In this document: piece after piece, positions 1 to 9,209 of the stretch
Layout of the letters: each line of letters opens with the position of its first letter
Numbering within the stretch: the stretch's first letter is position 1
NCBI GenBank assembly: GCA_963701735.1
Contig: CAVPBI010000010.1
Location: forward strand, 496,001-560,000
Origin: CAWABB01 sp963701735
Lineage (GTDB): Bacteria > Bacteroidota > Ignavibacteria > UBA10030 > UBA6906
Direction: 5' to 3'
Length of the DNA stretch: 64,000 bases
The notes under the pieces: generated by a model
What the model was told of the DNA's origin: nothing
The model's database searches: none
Seen by the model: the letters and a program-made list of their open reading frames with translations, nothing else
Position numbers and translations under genes: made by a program

Positions 1-2820
1 ATCAGCGTCGTTGGTGAAGCTGCCAACAGACGCGATTGGTACATGGCGTTCACGTACCCGTTGCGGGATTCGATCAGCGTGCAGGCACAGCCGGCCCTTC
101 TCAAATCTCCGGCCGGGAGCATGCAGCTCGTGGACGTCATGATCGAGTCGAAGGAGCTGGAATACGGCGTGGAGATCACCGCACCGGCGCAGGCTCCGGT
201 GAAAGCGCGGGTGACGCTCGGCCTCAACCGGATCCAGGTCCCGGTCAAGGCCGTCGACAGGGAGACGCCGGTGAAGCTCACGATCGCGCGCTCCAACGGA
301 GCGAGGCGAACAGAGGTTGCCACGCTCCGCCCCGTCACGCTGCGCGAGCTCTGGATGCTCCCTCATTCCCACAACGACATCGGATATTCCGACCTCCAGG
401 CAGATGTCGAGAGGAAGCAACTGAAGAACATCCGCGATGCAATCCGCCTCGTCAGGCAAACGGCCGGCTACCCGCCCGAGGCGCGATTCAAATGGAACAC
501 GGAGATCATGTGGGCGGTCGACCGGTTCCTGGCCACATGCACCGAGGCGGAGCGTACCGAATTCCTCGACGCTGTGCGACAGGGTGGTATCGGGTTGAAC
601 GCGCTGTACTCCAACCAGCTCACGGGCATCTGCCGGCCTGAGGAGTTGCTGCGGGTCACGGACTTCGCGCGGCAGCTCGAACGCGAGTACGGCCTCACGA
701 TCGACGATGCGATGATCTCCGACATTCCCGGGTACACCTGGGCCACCGTGACGGCGCTCGCGCAGGGAGGGATCAAGTACTTCTCCAGCGGACCGAACTA
801 CGTGCCGTCCCTGCCCGACGGCGGAGACCGGGTCGGTCACTTCAACCGGACCTGGGGCGACCGCCCGTTCTACTGGGTGTCGCCATCGGGCCAGGAAAAG
901 GTCCTGTTCTGGACCGCGGGCCGGGGGTACTCCTGGTTTCACGGGTGGATCGCCGGCAAGGTCGGGCCGGGCATCGCGCCGAAGCTGTTCGACTACATGC
1001 GCGAGCTGGAAGAGCGCTCGTACCCGTATGATATGGTGCAGGTGCGGTACACCGTCAATGCCGACAATGGACCCACAGATCCCGAGCTTCCCGATTTCGT
1101 AGAGACCTGGAACAAACAGTACGAGTCGCCGAAACTCGTCCTCGCGACCGCCTCGCAGATGTTCCACGAGTTCGAGCGTCGGTGGGGAAAGACCCTTCCC
1201 TCGTACGCGGGCGACATCACGCCGTACTGGGAGGATGGGGCGCTCTCGACACTGCGCGAGCTCGGCCTGGCACGCAGGGCCTCCGAGCGGCTCGTCCAGG
1301 CCGAGGCGCTGACGTGCATCATCGGCGGCACGCCCGTCCCCCGCGGCAGGTTCGACGAGGCCTGGCGCAACGTGCACCTCTTCGACGAGCACACCTGGGG
1401 TGCATGGAACAGCGTGAGTGAGCCTGAAGATCCATTCGCCGTAGCCCAGTGGAAGGTGAAACAGGCGTACGCTCTCGACCTCGAGCGCCAATCGCTGCAG
1501 TTGATGGCGGACGCATTCCCGTCAGACCCCGCGGGAAGATCCGTAGAAGTGGTCAACACTGCTTCCTGGCCCAGGACGGACCTGGTCGTGCTTGCACCCG
1601 GCCAGAGCACCGCCGGAGATCTGGTGTTCGACCAGGACGGAGCTGTGGCGCCCTCCCAGCGCCTGTCGACCGGTGAACTTGCATTTGTCGCACGCGAGGT
1701 TCCCCCGCTCGGCGCACGGCGGTACTTTGTCAAGGCGGGCATTGCAGAGCCCTCTGGGAGCGTGAGGGTCAGCCCTTCGGGCATATCGAACTCGCTCCTC
1801 ACCGTGGCCTTCGACACCCTCACCGGAACCATCCGCAGCATCAAAGCAGCCGGCGGGCGGGAGTTCGTCGAGCCGAAAGCTCCGGGCGTCAATCAGTATC
1901 TCTATGTCCTGGGCAGGAACCCGGCCGACGCGAAGCCGGGCAGCGTGGCTCGCATCGAAATCGTCGAGCAGGGACCTGTGGTCGGCGTCGCGCGCATCGT
2001 CATGAACGCGCCGGGTTGCACGGCCCTTGCAACGGAGGTCCGCATCGTCGAGGGGATGGGACGCATCGAGATACGCAACACGCTCGAGAGGGCGAAGGTC
2101 CGCGAGAAGGAGTCCGTACATTTCGCGTTTCCGTTCCATGTGCCCGGGGGTGAGTTCCATCTCGACGCCGGGTGGGGAGTCCTGAGGCCGACGCTCGACC
2201 AGCTTCCCGGCTCCTGCAAGGACTATCTCTCCAGCGGCCGCTGGCTGGACCTGTCGAACAAGGAGTACGGCGTGACCTGGACGACCGTCGAGTCCCCGCT
2301 CGTGGAGATCGGGGCCATGACCGACGAACGCCCTGCGGTGAAGGGGTATCGCGCATGGCGGACCGCCATCCCGGAGGGGACGACGTTCTACTCGTATGCG
2401 ATGAACAACTACTGGCACACGAACTACACCGCTGATCAGGAAGGGACCGCGACGACACACTACACGGTCACTCCGCACACCGGGTTCAACCCTGTCGATG
2501 CCTACAGGCGGGGGGTCGAGTCGAGCCAGCCGTTGATCGCGCGTACCGGATCCGACGCCACCTCGCCGGCGGGGACTCTCCTCGCCCCTTCCGCACCCTC
2601 CATCGTCGTCACGTCGCTCATGCCGAGCGCGGACGGCAAGGCTATGATGGTCCGGCTGTTCAACGCCAGCGCGGCGGAGCAATCGTTCTCCGTGTCGTGG
2701 AAGCGGTTCGTCCCGTCCAAAGTCTACCTCAGCTCACCTGCCGAGACGAACGATGTCGTGGCCGGCGATCAACTGAAGCTGCCCGCCTACGGAATCGTGA
2801 CGCTCCGTTGCGAGAAGTGA
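1..2820 (+). CDS. GH38-like glycoside hydrolase (alpha-mannosidase type), 5' partial
   Basis: The reading frame is already open at base 1, so the N-terminus lies outside the window. The first catalytic module has HSHNDIGY (nt 364-387), matching the zinc-binding H-x-D of GH38 N-terminal domains (usually HxHxDxGW). ISDIPGYTW (nt 715-741) places an aspartate (nt 721-723) where GH38 has its nucleophile. GDITPYWEDGA follows at about nt 1210. The C-terminal half is beta-rich, as in the GH38 C-terminal domains. More than 900 residues is the usual GH38 length. Expected role: retaining hydrolysis of alpha-mannosides or related glycans, probably of scavenged polysaccharide. Fold and family are seen; substrate is inferred. 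No signal peptide can be judged because the start is missing. The next gene begins 89 nt downstream on the same strand. Confidence 0.85.
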   Translation: MSVVGEAANRRDWYMAFTYPLRDSISVQAQPALLKSPAGSMQLVDVMIESKELEYGVEITAPAQAPVKARVTLGLNRIQVPVKAVDRETPVKLTIARSNGARRTEVATLRPVTLRELWMLPHSHNDIGYSDLQADVERKQLKNIRDAIRLVRQTAGYPPEARFKWNTEIMWAVDRFLATCTEAERTEFLDAVRQGGIGLNALYSNQLTGICRPEELLRVTDFARQLEREYGLTIDDAMISDIPGYTWATVTALAQGGIKYFSSGPNYVPSLPDGGDRVGHFNRTWGDRPFYWVSPSGQEKVLFWTAGRGYSWFHGWIAGKVGPGIAPKLFDYMRELEERSYPYDMVQVRYTVNADNGPTDPELPDFVETWNKQYESPKLVLATASQMFHEFERRWGKTLPSYAGDITPYWEDGALSTLRELGLARRASERLVQAEALTCIIGGTPVPRGRFDEAWRNVHLFDEHTWGAWNSVSEPEDPFAVAQWKVKQAYALDLERQSLQLMADAFPSDPAGRSVEVVNTASWPRTDLVVLAPGQSTAGDLVFDQDGAVAPSQRLSTGELAFVAREVPPLGARRYFVKAGIAEPSGSVRVSPSGISNSLLTVAFDTLTGTIRSIKAAGGREFVEPKAPGVNQYLYVLGRNPADAKPGSVARIEIVEQGPVVGVARIVMNAPGCTALATEVRIVEGMGRIEIRNTLERAKVREKESVHFAFPFHVPGGEFHLDAGWGVLRPTLDQLPGSCKDYLSSGRWLDLSNKEYGVTWTTVESPLVEIGAMTDERPAVKGYRAWRTAIPEGTTFYSYAMNNYWHTNYTADQEGTATTHYTVTPHTGFNPVDAYRRGVESSQPLIARTGSDATSPAGTLLAPSAPSIVVTSLMPSADGKAMMVRLFNASAAEQSFSVSWKRFVPSKVYLSSPAETNDVVAGDQLKLPAYGIVTLRCEK

Positions 2821-2909
2821 CTTCAGTTTGACTTTGCGCCGCCCTTCCGATAGATTTCTTCTGCGTCTGGACAGCGGTGCTTCTCCACCTTACCTCCGGG
2901 GGTGCAGCC

Positions 2910-3788
2910 ATGGTCATCTGCAGACGAATGCTCATCCTCCTTCCACTTCTCCTCCTCGTCGTTGCCTGCAGATCGGAGCAACAACAGGTTGACCGGCAGC
3001 CGGCCGTAGCCGGACAGTTCTACCCCGGCAACCCGGAAGAGCTGAAGCGGACTCTCGACGATCTGTTCTCGAGGGCGGTTCCCCCCGGGGATCCGTCGCA
3101 TGTCGCCGCGCTCATCGTCCCTCACGCCGGATACGTCTATTCCGGAACGGTTGCGGCGTCCGGGTTCAACCAGATCGACCCCGGCAGGAAGTTCGACAAT
3201 GTGTTTCTCATCGGTTCGAGCCATCACGTGGGATTCGAGGGTGCGTCGGTCTACTGTGCCGGCGACTTCGTCACGCCTCTCGGCACGGTCAAGGTGAATC
3301 GAAAGCTTGGAGAAGCGCTCATTACTAAAGAGAAGCTGTTCTCAAGCCGGACGGATGTACACATACCGGAGCACAGCCTCGAAGTCCAGCTCCCGTTCCT
3401 GCAAACCCGCCTGAAACAGCCGTTCCAGATCGTTCCGATCCTCCTCGGGGCGAACGAACCCGAAACCTGCCGGCGAATCGCCGACGTGCTCCGACCCTAC
3501 CTCACGGAGAAGAATCTGTTCGTCATCAGTTCCGACTTTTCGCACTACCCGGCCTACGACGCGGCTGTCAGCGTCGACGGAGCCACCGCTGATGCGATCG
3601 TCTCGAACTCCCCGGATGCGTTGATACGGGTCCTCCGGCAGAATGAAGAGTCGGGAACACCCGGCCTGGCAACAAGCCTTTGCGGCTGGTCCAGCGTGCT
3701 GACGCTCATGTATATGACGGCGTCCGAGAAGGATCTCTCCTATCACGCCATCCAGTACAAGAACTCGGGCGATGCCCGAGCCGGCTAA
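2910..3788 (+). CDS. amrB: AmmeMemoRadiSam system protein B (MEMO1 family), lipoprotein
   Basis: MEMO1 family protein. The ATG at 2910 was chosen because it gives a clean lipoprotein signal: basic start, LILLPLLLLVV core and lipobox VVAC before RSEQ. The mature part opens with RQPAVAGQFYPGNPEEL and carries PHAGYVYSG, GSSHHVGFEG, SDFSHY and LCGWSS. The two His and one Cys in these motifs correspond to the metal ligands of human MEMO1 (His49, His81, Cys244). Family function in bacteria is unsettled; a redox or dioxygenase-like role is proposed. Its 3' end overlaps the AMMECR1 gene by 17 nt, so the two are co-translated. The lipoprotein signal places it on the periplasmic side of a membrane, unlike the cytosolic human protein. 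Confidence 0.9.
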   Translation: MVICRRMLILLPLLLLVVACRSEQQQVDRQPAVAGQFYPGNPEELKRTLDDLFSRAVPPGDPSHVAALIVPHAGYVYSGTVAASGFNQIDPGRKFDNVFLIGSSHHVGFEGASVYCAGDFVTPLGTVKVNRKLGEALITKEKLFSSRTDVHIPEHSLEVQLPFLQTRLKQPFQIVPILLGANEPETCRRIADVLRPYLTEKNLFVISSDFSHYPAYDAAVSVDGATADAIVSNSPDALIRVLRQNEESGTPGLATSLCGWSSVLTLMYMTASEKDLSYHAIQYKNSGDARAG

Positions 3789-4422
3789 CAGGAAGAACGT
3801 CGTTGGATACTACGCGATCAGCGTTGCGCGTCAGGGCATGCCGGAACGGGCCTCCTTCACGCTCAACAACAAAGAGAAGGCCGCGCTGCTCGCGCTCGCA
3901 CGTCGCACGGTGGAAGCATACGTCACCGATGGCTCGGTCCCAACCGTTGACCAGGCCGCCCTCAGCACACCCCTCACGACCCCGTGCGGCGCGTTCGTCA
4001 CGCTCACAAAGCATGAAGCCCTGCGCGGATGCATCGGCCGTTTCGACGCGCCGGACCCGCTCTATAAAGTCGTGCAGCAGATGGCGATCGCCTCCGCCAC
4101 GCAGGACAGCAGGTTCGACCCCGTCGTGCCGGGGGAACTTCGCGACCTTGACATCGAGATCTCGGTCCTCACTCCGATGAGAAAGATCGCGTCCATCGAA
4201 GAAGTCCAGCTCGGGAAACACGGCATCTACATTCGCAAGGGGATGCGCTCGGGGACATTCCTGCCGCAGGTGGCGACCGAGACCGGCTGGACGAGGGAGG
4301 AGTTCCTCGGACATTGCGCGCGGGACAAGGCCGGAATCGGCTGGGATGGCTGGAAGGATGCCGACCTCTATGTCTACGAGGCTCTCGTCTTCAGTGAGAA
4401 GGAGCTCTCCACCTCACCCTGA
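3772..4422 (+). CDS. amrA: AmmeMemoRadiSam system protein A (AMMECR1 domain)
   Basis: A 216-residue AMMECR1 family protein. The signature LRGCIGRFDA is present, preceded by TPCGAFVTLTK and followed by ATQDSRFDPV and a long TEVQLGKHGIYI-type region, in family order. No signal peptide is visible, so it is predicted cytoplasmic while its partner MEMO1-like protein is exported. It starts inside the 3' end of that gene and its stop is one base from the next ATG (4424), so four genes form one operon. The biochemical role of AMMECR1 is not established; co-occurrence with MEMO and a radical SAM enzyme defines the AmmeMemoRadiSam system. Confidence 0.92.
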   Translation: MPEPANRKNVVGYYAISVARQGMPERASFTLNNKEKAALLALARRTVEAYVTDGSVPTVDQAALSTPLTTPCGAFVTLTKHEALRGCIGRFDAPDPLYKVVQQMAIASATQDSRFDPVVPGELRDLDIEISVLTPMRKIASIEEVQLGKHGIYIRKGMRSGTFLPQVATETGWTREEFLGHCARDKAGIGWDGWKDADLYVYEALVFSEKELSTSP

Positions 4423-4423
4423 A

Positions 4424-6564
4424 ATGAAACCGGCCCTTTCCGCAAGAGGCATCGCAGCGGCCTTGATGGCGCTCGGCGGCACTTCGGTCGCAGGGCAGAT
4501 CATCATCCTCCGGGAGTTCCTCTCGATTTTCCACGGGAACGAACTGGTCATCGGGATCGTCCTTGCCTGCTGGATGATCCTGACCGGAGCGGGCGCGCTG
4601 CTGGGAAGGACGGCACACCGTTGGGCGACCCGGGGGAGCGCAGCTCCCTCTGCGCTGCTCGCGCTCGGGATCGCACCGCTGCTCACGGTCTTCCTTGTTC
4701 GCTTCCTCCGCAATCTGGTGTTCACCCCCGGGAGCATGATCCCGATCGTGCAGGCGTTCGCCGCGGCAGGCGCCGTCCTCGCCCCCTTCTGCGTGCTTTC
4801 CGGACTCTCGTTTGCCCTGTTCACGAGCGCCCTGGCTGCGCGGAGCGAGCGCAATCCCGCGGCATCCGCCTATTTCTGGGAATCGCTCGGAAGCGCCTCA
4901 GCGGGGCTCCTCTTCTCTCTCCTTCTGCTCCCCCGTCTCGAGACGTTTCAGGCACTCTCGCTGCTGCTCGTCCTCAACGCGTGCCTGGCATATGGCTCGC
5001 CATCAGGACCCGCGCGCGCTCCGTCTCGGTGATCGCGGCATGCTGCCTCATAGCAGGCGTCGCCCTGATGGTGTGGGGGCATCTCGACCTTGCGACCAGG
5101 CGATTCCTCTTTCCCGGGCAGACCATCGCATTCTTCAAGGACACACCGTACGGAAACCTGACCGTGACCCGGCAGGAAGGACAGGTCAGCCTCTTCGAGA
5201 ACGGCGTCCTGATGTTCTCCACAGACGATGTCACGGCGAATGAAGAGAACGTTCACTATGCGATGGCCCAGCACGAGGCCCCGCGGAATGTCCTCCTGAT
5301 CGGAGGCGGGATCGCGGGAACGACCGTCGAGGTGCTCAAGTACGGCGTGGAGCGACTCGACTACGCGGAGATGAATCCCTGGATCGTCCGGATTGGCCGG
5401 GAATTCACAAACGCGCTCGTCGATCCGCGGATCAACGTCGTCACCGACGACGGGCGCAAGCATGTCCGCACGACCTCGCAGAGGTACGACGTCGCGCTCA
5501 TCAATCTCCCGGACCCGGAGACGATTCAGCTGAACAGATTCTACACCGTGGAATTCTTCCGGGAACTGAAGCGCGTGCTCACCGGCGGCGCCGTCGTCTC
5601 CACCAGCCTCTTTCCCGGCGCGGAATACCAGGGACCTGAGGCGAGGAGCTCGAGCTCCATCCTGCATGCGACGCTGCGACAGGTCTTTGCCAACGTCCTT
5701 GTGGTCCCGGGCTCGCGCAACTATTTTCTCGCCTCGGACGGGCCGCTTGACATTCACATCGGGCGGCTTGTCGAGGCACGTGGCGTGTCAACGACCTATG
5801 TCAACCGCTTCTATCTTGACGACCGGATGCTCGAACAACGGAGCGCCGGGATCATGCGCACGTTCGCCGCCGGGGCTCCTGTCAACACCGACCTCGAACC
5901 GATCAGCTACTACCGTCAGCTCGATTACTGGCTGAGCTATTTCGGAGCGGTTCCCGAAGTGTGGATGCTGCTCGTCGTGGGGGCGATTGTTATGCTCGTC
6001 TGGCGATTCAGCGCGGTGGGCATGGGCATCTTCGTGGGCGGGTTCGTCGGAGTCTCCCTGGAGATTCTGCTCCTTCTTGTCGTCCAGATCCTCTCCGGGT
6101 CTCTGTTCTACATGACCGGCATCGTGATCACCGCTTTTATGGCCGGGCTGGCCGCGGGCTCATGGGCCGCGCGCCGTTTTCTGCCTCGGGCTGGCATGCG
6201 GATGTTTGCGGGAATCCAGCTCGGCGTGGCGGTGGTGTGCATCCTTCTGCCACCCCTCTTCGAGGTGCTGCTGAAAACGCACGCGTCTGCCGTGGCGGTG
6301 CAGATCCTGTTTTCATCCCTTGCGTTCTCCCTCGCCGTCCTTTTTGGCGTGGAGTTCGCGATTGCGGCGTCCGTCCGCGGGGGGTCTGCGGGCTCGATAG
6401 CGTCGGAGCTGTATGGACTCGATCTGGCCGGGTCCGCTCTGGGTGCGCTGATGATCAGCGTCTATGCAATTCCCCTGTTCGGTGTCGGCACGGTGGGCAG
6501 GCTGCTGGGAGCGGCCTCTGCGGTTGCGGCGCTCGTCTGCATGGCCGCAAGCAGACGGCGTTGA
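4424..6564 (+). CDS. Membrane-fused spermidine synthase-like protein (frameshifted)
   Basis: Two frames form one protein. The first (ATG 4424) has five or six hydrophobic helices: LMALGGTSVAGQIIILREF, IGIVLACWMILTGAGALLG and so on. It runs out at 5032. The second continues from about 4990 with another helix and a Rossmann methyltransferase/spermidine synthase domain (NVLLIGGGIAGTTVEVLKY, DYAEMNPWIV, DDGRKHVR, DVALINLPDPETIQLNRFYT), then six more helices to 6564. The break lies in the alternating GCGCGC tract near 5010-5020. Fused transporter/spermidine-synthase-like proteins of about 700 residues are known, and joining the two frames gives about 713. It sits between AMMECR1 and the radical SAM gene. 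Polyamine synthesis is not proven. The shift is probably an assembly indel. Confidence 0.8.
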
Positions 6565-6646
6565 CGTATCGAGGGATCTCTTCACGGCCCCCGTCCGGGC
6601 GATCCGGCCACGGCGGCGACACGAATGCGTTGCGAAGGAGCGTCAC

Positions 6647-7822
6647 ATGGATACACACGGCAGCGATGCGCGGATCCTGACCAAGCGTGAATTCATGCGG
6701 CTGTGTTGTCTCGGCGTCGGGGGATGCGCTCTGGGCGTCAGCGTGGCGCGCTCATGGCCGGGCTCCGCCAGGGCCGTGGCATTCCTCTCGATGGAAGGCG
6801 AGGGGCCGGACAGTTGGAGCAAGGAGGCAATGTTCTATGAGACGACGGGTGATGCGGTACGGTGTTTGAAATGTCCCCACGGCTGCGTTCTCAAACACGA
6901 TCAGCTGGGCATCTGTCGCAACCGGCTGAGCTACGAGGGAAAACTCTATTCGATCGCCTACGGGAATCCGTGCGCCGTCCATATTGATCCGATAGAGAAG
7001 AAACCTTTCTTCCATTTCCTGCCGTCGACCCGGGCGTTCTCCATTGCCGCAGCCGGCTGCAATCTCCGGTGCCTGAACTGCCAGAACTGGGAGATCTCGC
7101 AGGTGAGCCCGAGGGAGTCGCGCAATGTCGACATGATGCCCGACCGCGTGGTCGAGGAGTGCGTGAGCGGTCGGTGCGCGTCGATCGCCTACACCTATTC
7201 CGAGCCGACGACGTTCTACGAATACACGTTTGACACGGCCACGTCAGCGCGCAGACGGGGAGTCCGGAATGTCCTGAAGTCGAGCGGGTATATCAATGAG
7301 AAACCGCTCCGGAAACTCTGCTCGGTGCTCGACGCCGCGAACATCGACCTGAAATCGTTCGACGACAAGGTGTACCGGGAACTCAACGGGGCAAAGCTCG
7401 AACCGGTTCTGAGGACCCTGAAGATACTCAAGGAAGAGGGAGTCTGGCTGGAGATCACAAACCTCGTCATCCCGACCTGGACCGACAATCTTGATATGAT
7501 CCGGAGGATGTGCGATTGGCTCTGCGAGAACGGGCTCCGCGACTGCCCGATCCATTTCAGCCGATTCACGCCGCTGTACAAGCTCACGCAGCTGCCCGCA
7601 ACTCCCGTCGCCACGCTCGACCGGGCGACAGAGATTGCCCGGACGGCCGGGGTGCGGTACGTGTACGTCGGGAATGTTCCGGGACACGCCGCCGAGCACA
7701 CCGCGTGTCACACATGCGGCAGACGCATCATCGAGCGCCGCGGGTTTGCGGTCCTCTCGAACGAAATCAAGGACGGAAAGTGCGGGTACTGCAAAGAGAC
7801 GATTCCAGGGATCTGGGCCTAG
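6647..7822 (+). CDS. amrS: AmmeMemoRadiSam system radical SAM enzyme with Tat-like leader
   Basis: Radical SAM enzyme with the cluster motif CNLRCLNC (C-x3-C-x2-C, nt about 7058-7081). An upstream cysteine cluster (CLKCPHGCVLKHDQLGIC) and a C-terminal CHTC/CGYC pair resemble an extra metal or zinc-ribbon site; both are typical of the AmmeMemoRadiSam radical SAM family and the PflA-like YjjW group. The start at 6647 follows an AAGGAG ribosome site (6634-6640). The N-terminus TKREFMR plus a hydrophobic stretch (LGVGGCALGVSV) looks like a Tat signal with one arginine replaced by lysine. Export of a radical SAM enzyme would be unusual. It ends the operon; the next gene is convergent, 35 nt away. 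Confidence 0.9.
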   Translation: MDTHGSDARILTKREFMRLCCLGVGGCALGVSVARSWPGSARAVAFLSMEGEGPDSWSKEAMFYETTGDAVRCLKCPHGCVLKHDQLGICRNRLSYEGKLYSIAYGNPCAVHIDPIEKKPFFHFLPSTRAFSIAAAGCNLRCLNCQNWEISQVSPRESRNVDMMPDRVVEECVSGRCASIAYTYSEPTTFYEYTFDTATSARRRGVRNVLKSSGYINEKPLRKLCSVLDAANIDLKSFDDKVYRELNGAKLEPVLRTLKILKEEGVWLEITNLVIPTWTDNLDMIRRMCDWLCENGLRDCPIHFSRFTPLYKLTQLPATPVATLDRATEIARTAGVRYVYVGNVPGHAAEHTACHTCGRRIIERRGFAVLSNEIKDGKCGYCKETIPGIWA

Positions 7823-7857
7823 GCTGCGGGAAGTTGACCGCAAGCCGCCGCCCCACC

Positions 7858-9174
7858 TCAGACGAGCGCAGTCTTCCCCGGAACCGCGACCTCCAGGGGC
7901 GGCAAGGCCTTCCACTCGAGATGCGGAGGCGTAAGATCAAGCGTCGAGCTGTTCATGACCCAATCCCAGCTCAACGCGCGGCCGGTGTAGGCACTCATGC
8001 GCCCCATGATCGCCGTCAGCGTGCTCTCGGCAACCTGTTTTCCCTCGTTGAGTGGCTTGCCGGCCTTGATGCTCGCGATCAGATCGACATGTTCCTGGAC
8101 GTATGGATTGGGGGATTCCTTTGCGGTGGCGTACGGCTTCGCCCCCTTGATGTAGCCGTCCGCGCCGTCGGTGTACGAAAAGCCCTTCGTCCCCACCACC
8201 CGCTCCGATACGTTGTCCATGGCCCCCGCCGTCTGACGGCACATGCTGAGGATCCGTGCCCCGTTCGGGTACTCGTACTCCACCGCAAAATGGTCGAAGA
8301 CGTTCCCGTACATGGGATCCGTCCGTGCCGCCCGCCCGCCCATCCCCGTGCACTTTACGGGGTGCGTTCCCATCGCCCAGTTCATCACATCAAGATTGTG
8401 CACGTGCTGCTCGCAGATGTGATCGCCGCTGCACCAGACCGTGAAGAGCCAGTTCCTGATCTGCCACTCCGTGTCCGACCAGTTCTTGATGATCCGGTCG
8501 GCCCAGTTCTGCGCTGAGCGTTCGACCCACAGGGATCCCATGTTCCAATAGCACTGACCCGAAACGATATCGCCGATATCTCCTCCTCGAACGCGTTTCA
8601 TGACCTCAAGGTAGTGGGTCTGGTGACGACGTTGCGTGCCCGCGACGATCGCAAGCCCCTTTTGCGCGGCAAGATCAGCGCTGGAAATGACGGAGCGCGC
8701 GCCAGCGGGATCCACAGCAACCGGTTTTTCCATGAAGATGTGTTTGCCGGCATCGACCGCCGCCCGCAGGTGCTGCGGCCTGAAGAACGGAGGCGCGGCA
8801 AGGATCACCAGATCCACGTCGGCCGCAATGACCTTCGCATAGGCATCGAAGCCAGTGAAACACGTTTCCGGGGTGACCGCCAGGTTTTCTTTCTTGAGTT
8901 TCTCCCTGAGGTACTTCAGCGAATTTTCCAGCATGTCGGGGAACAGATCGCCGATCGCGGTGATGACGACATCGGTCGAAGCCTCGACGCAATTGATGGC
9001 CGCACCAGTTCCGCGCCCCCCGCATCCAATCAGGCCGACGCGGATCTTCTCCGCTCCCGCGGCGCGCAGAACAGAGGTGCCTGACACGACTGCCGCCAGG
9101 GAAGCCACCGATGCTGCCTTCATGAAATCCCTTCTGGTGATTCCGGATGTCACGATCTCACGATTGTCGTTCAT
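7858..9174 (-). CDS. Gfo/Idh/MocA family oxidoreductase, Tat-exported
   Basis: NAD(P)-dependent oxidoreductase. The N-terminus has a full Tat motif (ITRRDFMKAASVASLAAVVSG). Then comes the Rossmann fold IRVGLIGCGGRGTGA and the catalytic EKPVAVDP (family consensus EKP). The C-terminal substrate domain includes GDHICEQHVHNLDVMNWAMG, with the conserved histidine of sugar-oxidising members. The length of 438 residues fits the Planctomycetes/Bacteroidota type annotated as dehydrogenase and related protein. Tat export of a folded, cofactor-loaded enzyme implies periplasmic oxidation or epimerisation of a sugar. It is downstream of a second Tat-exported sugar enzyme (9210-10145), 35 nt apart on the same strand, probably one transcript. 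The substrate cannot be read from sequence. Confidence 0.9.
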   Translation of the reverse strand: MNDNREIVTSGITRRDFMKAASVASLAAVVSGTSVLRAAGAEKIRVGLIGCGGRGTGAAINCVEASTDVVITAIGDLFPDMLENSLKYLREKLKKENLAVTPETCFTGFDAYAKVIAADVDLVILAAPPFFRPQHLRAAVDAGKHIFMEKPVAVDPAGARSVISSADLAAQKGLAIVAGTQRRHQTHYLEVMKRVRGGDIGDIVSGQCYWNMGSLWVERSAQNWADRIIKNWSDTEWQIRNWLFTVWCSGDHICEQHVHNLDVMNWAMGTHPVKCTGMGGRAARTDPMYGNVFDHFAVEYEYPNGARILSMCRQTAGAMDNVSERVVGTKGFSYTDGADGYIKGAKPYATAKESPNPYVQEHVDLIASIKAGKPLNEGKQVAESTLTAIMGRMSAYTGRALSWDWVMNSSTLDLTPPHLEWKALPPLEVAVPGKTALV

Positions 9175-9209
9175 GACCTTCCTCGAGGATGTTGTTCAGA
9201 GCGTACACT

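Noticed and set aside
1522..2682. A 386-codon minus-strand frame opposite the GH38-like gene
   Set aside because: No start signal or domain; the plus strand encodes a recognisable glycosidase.
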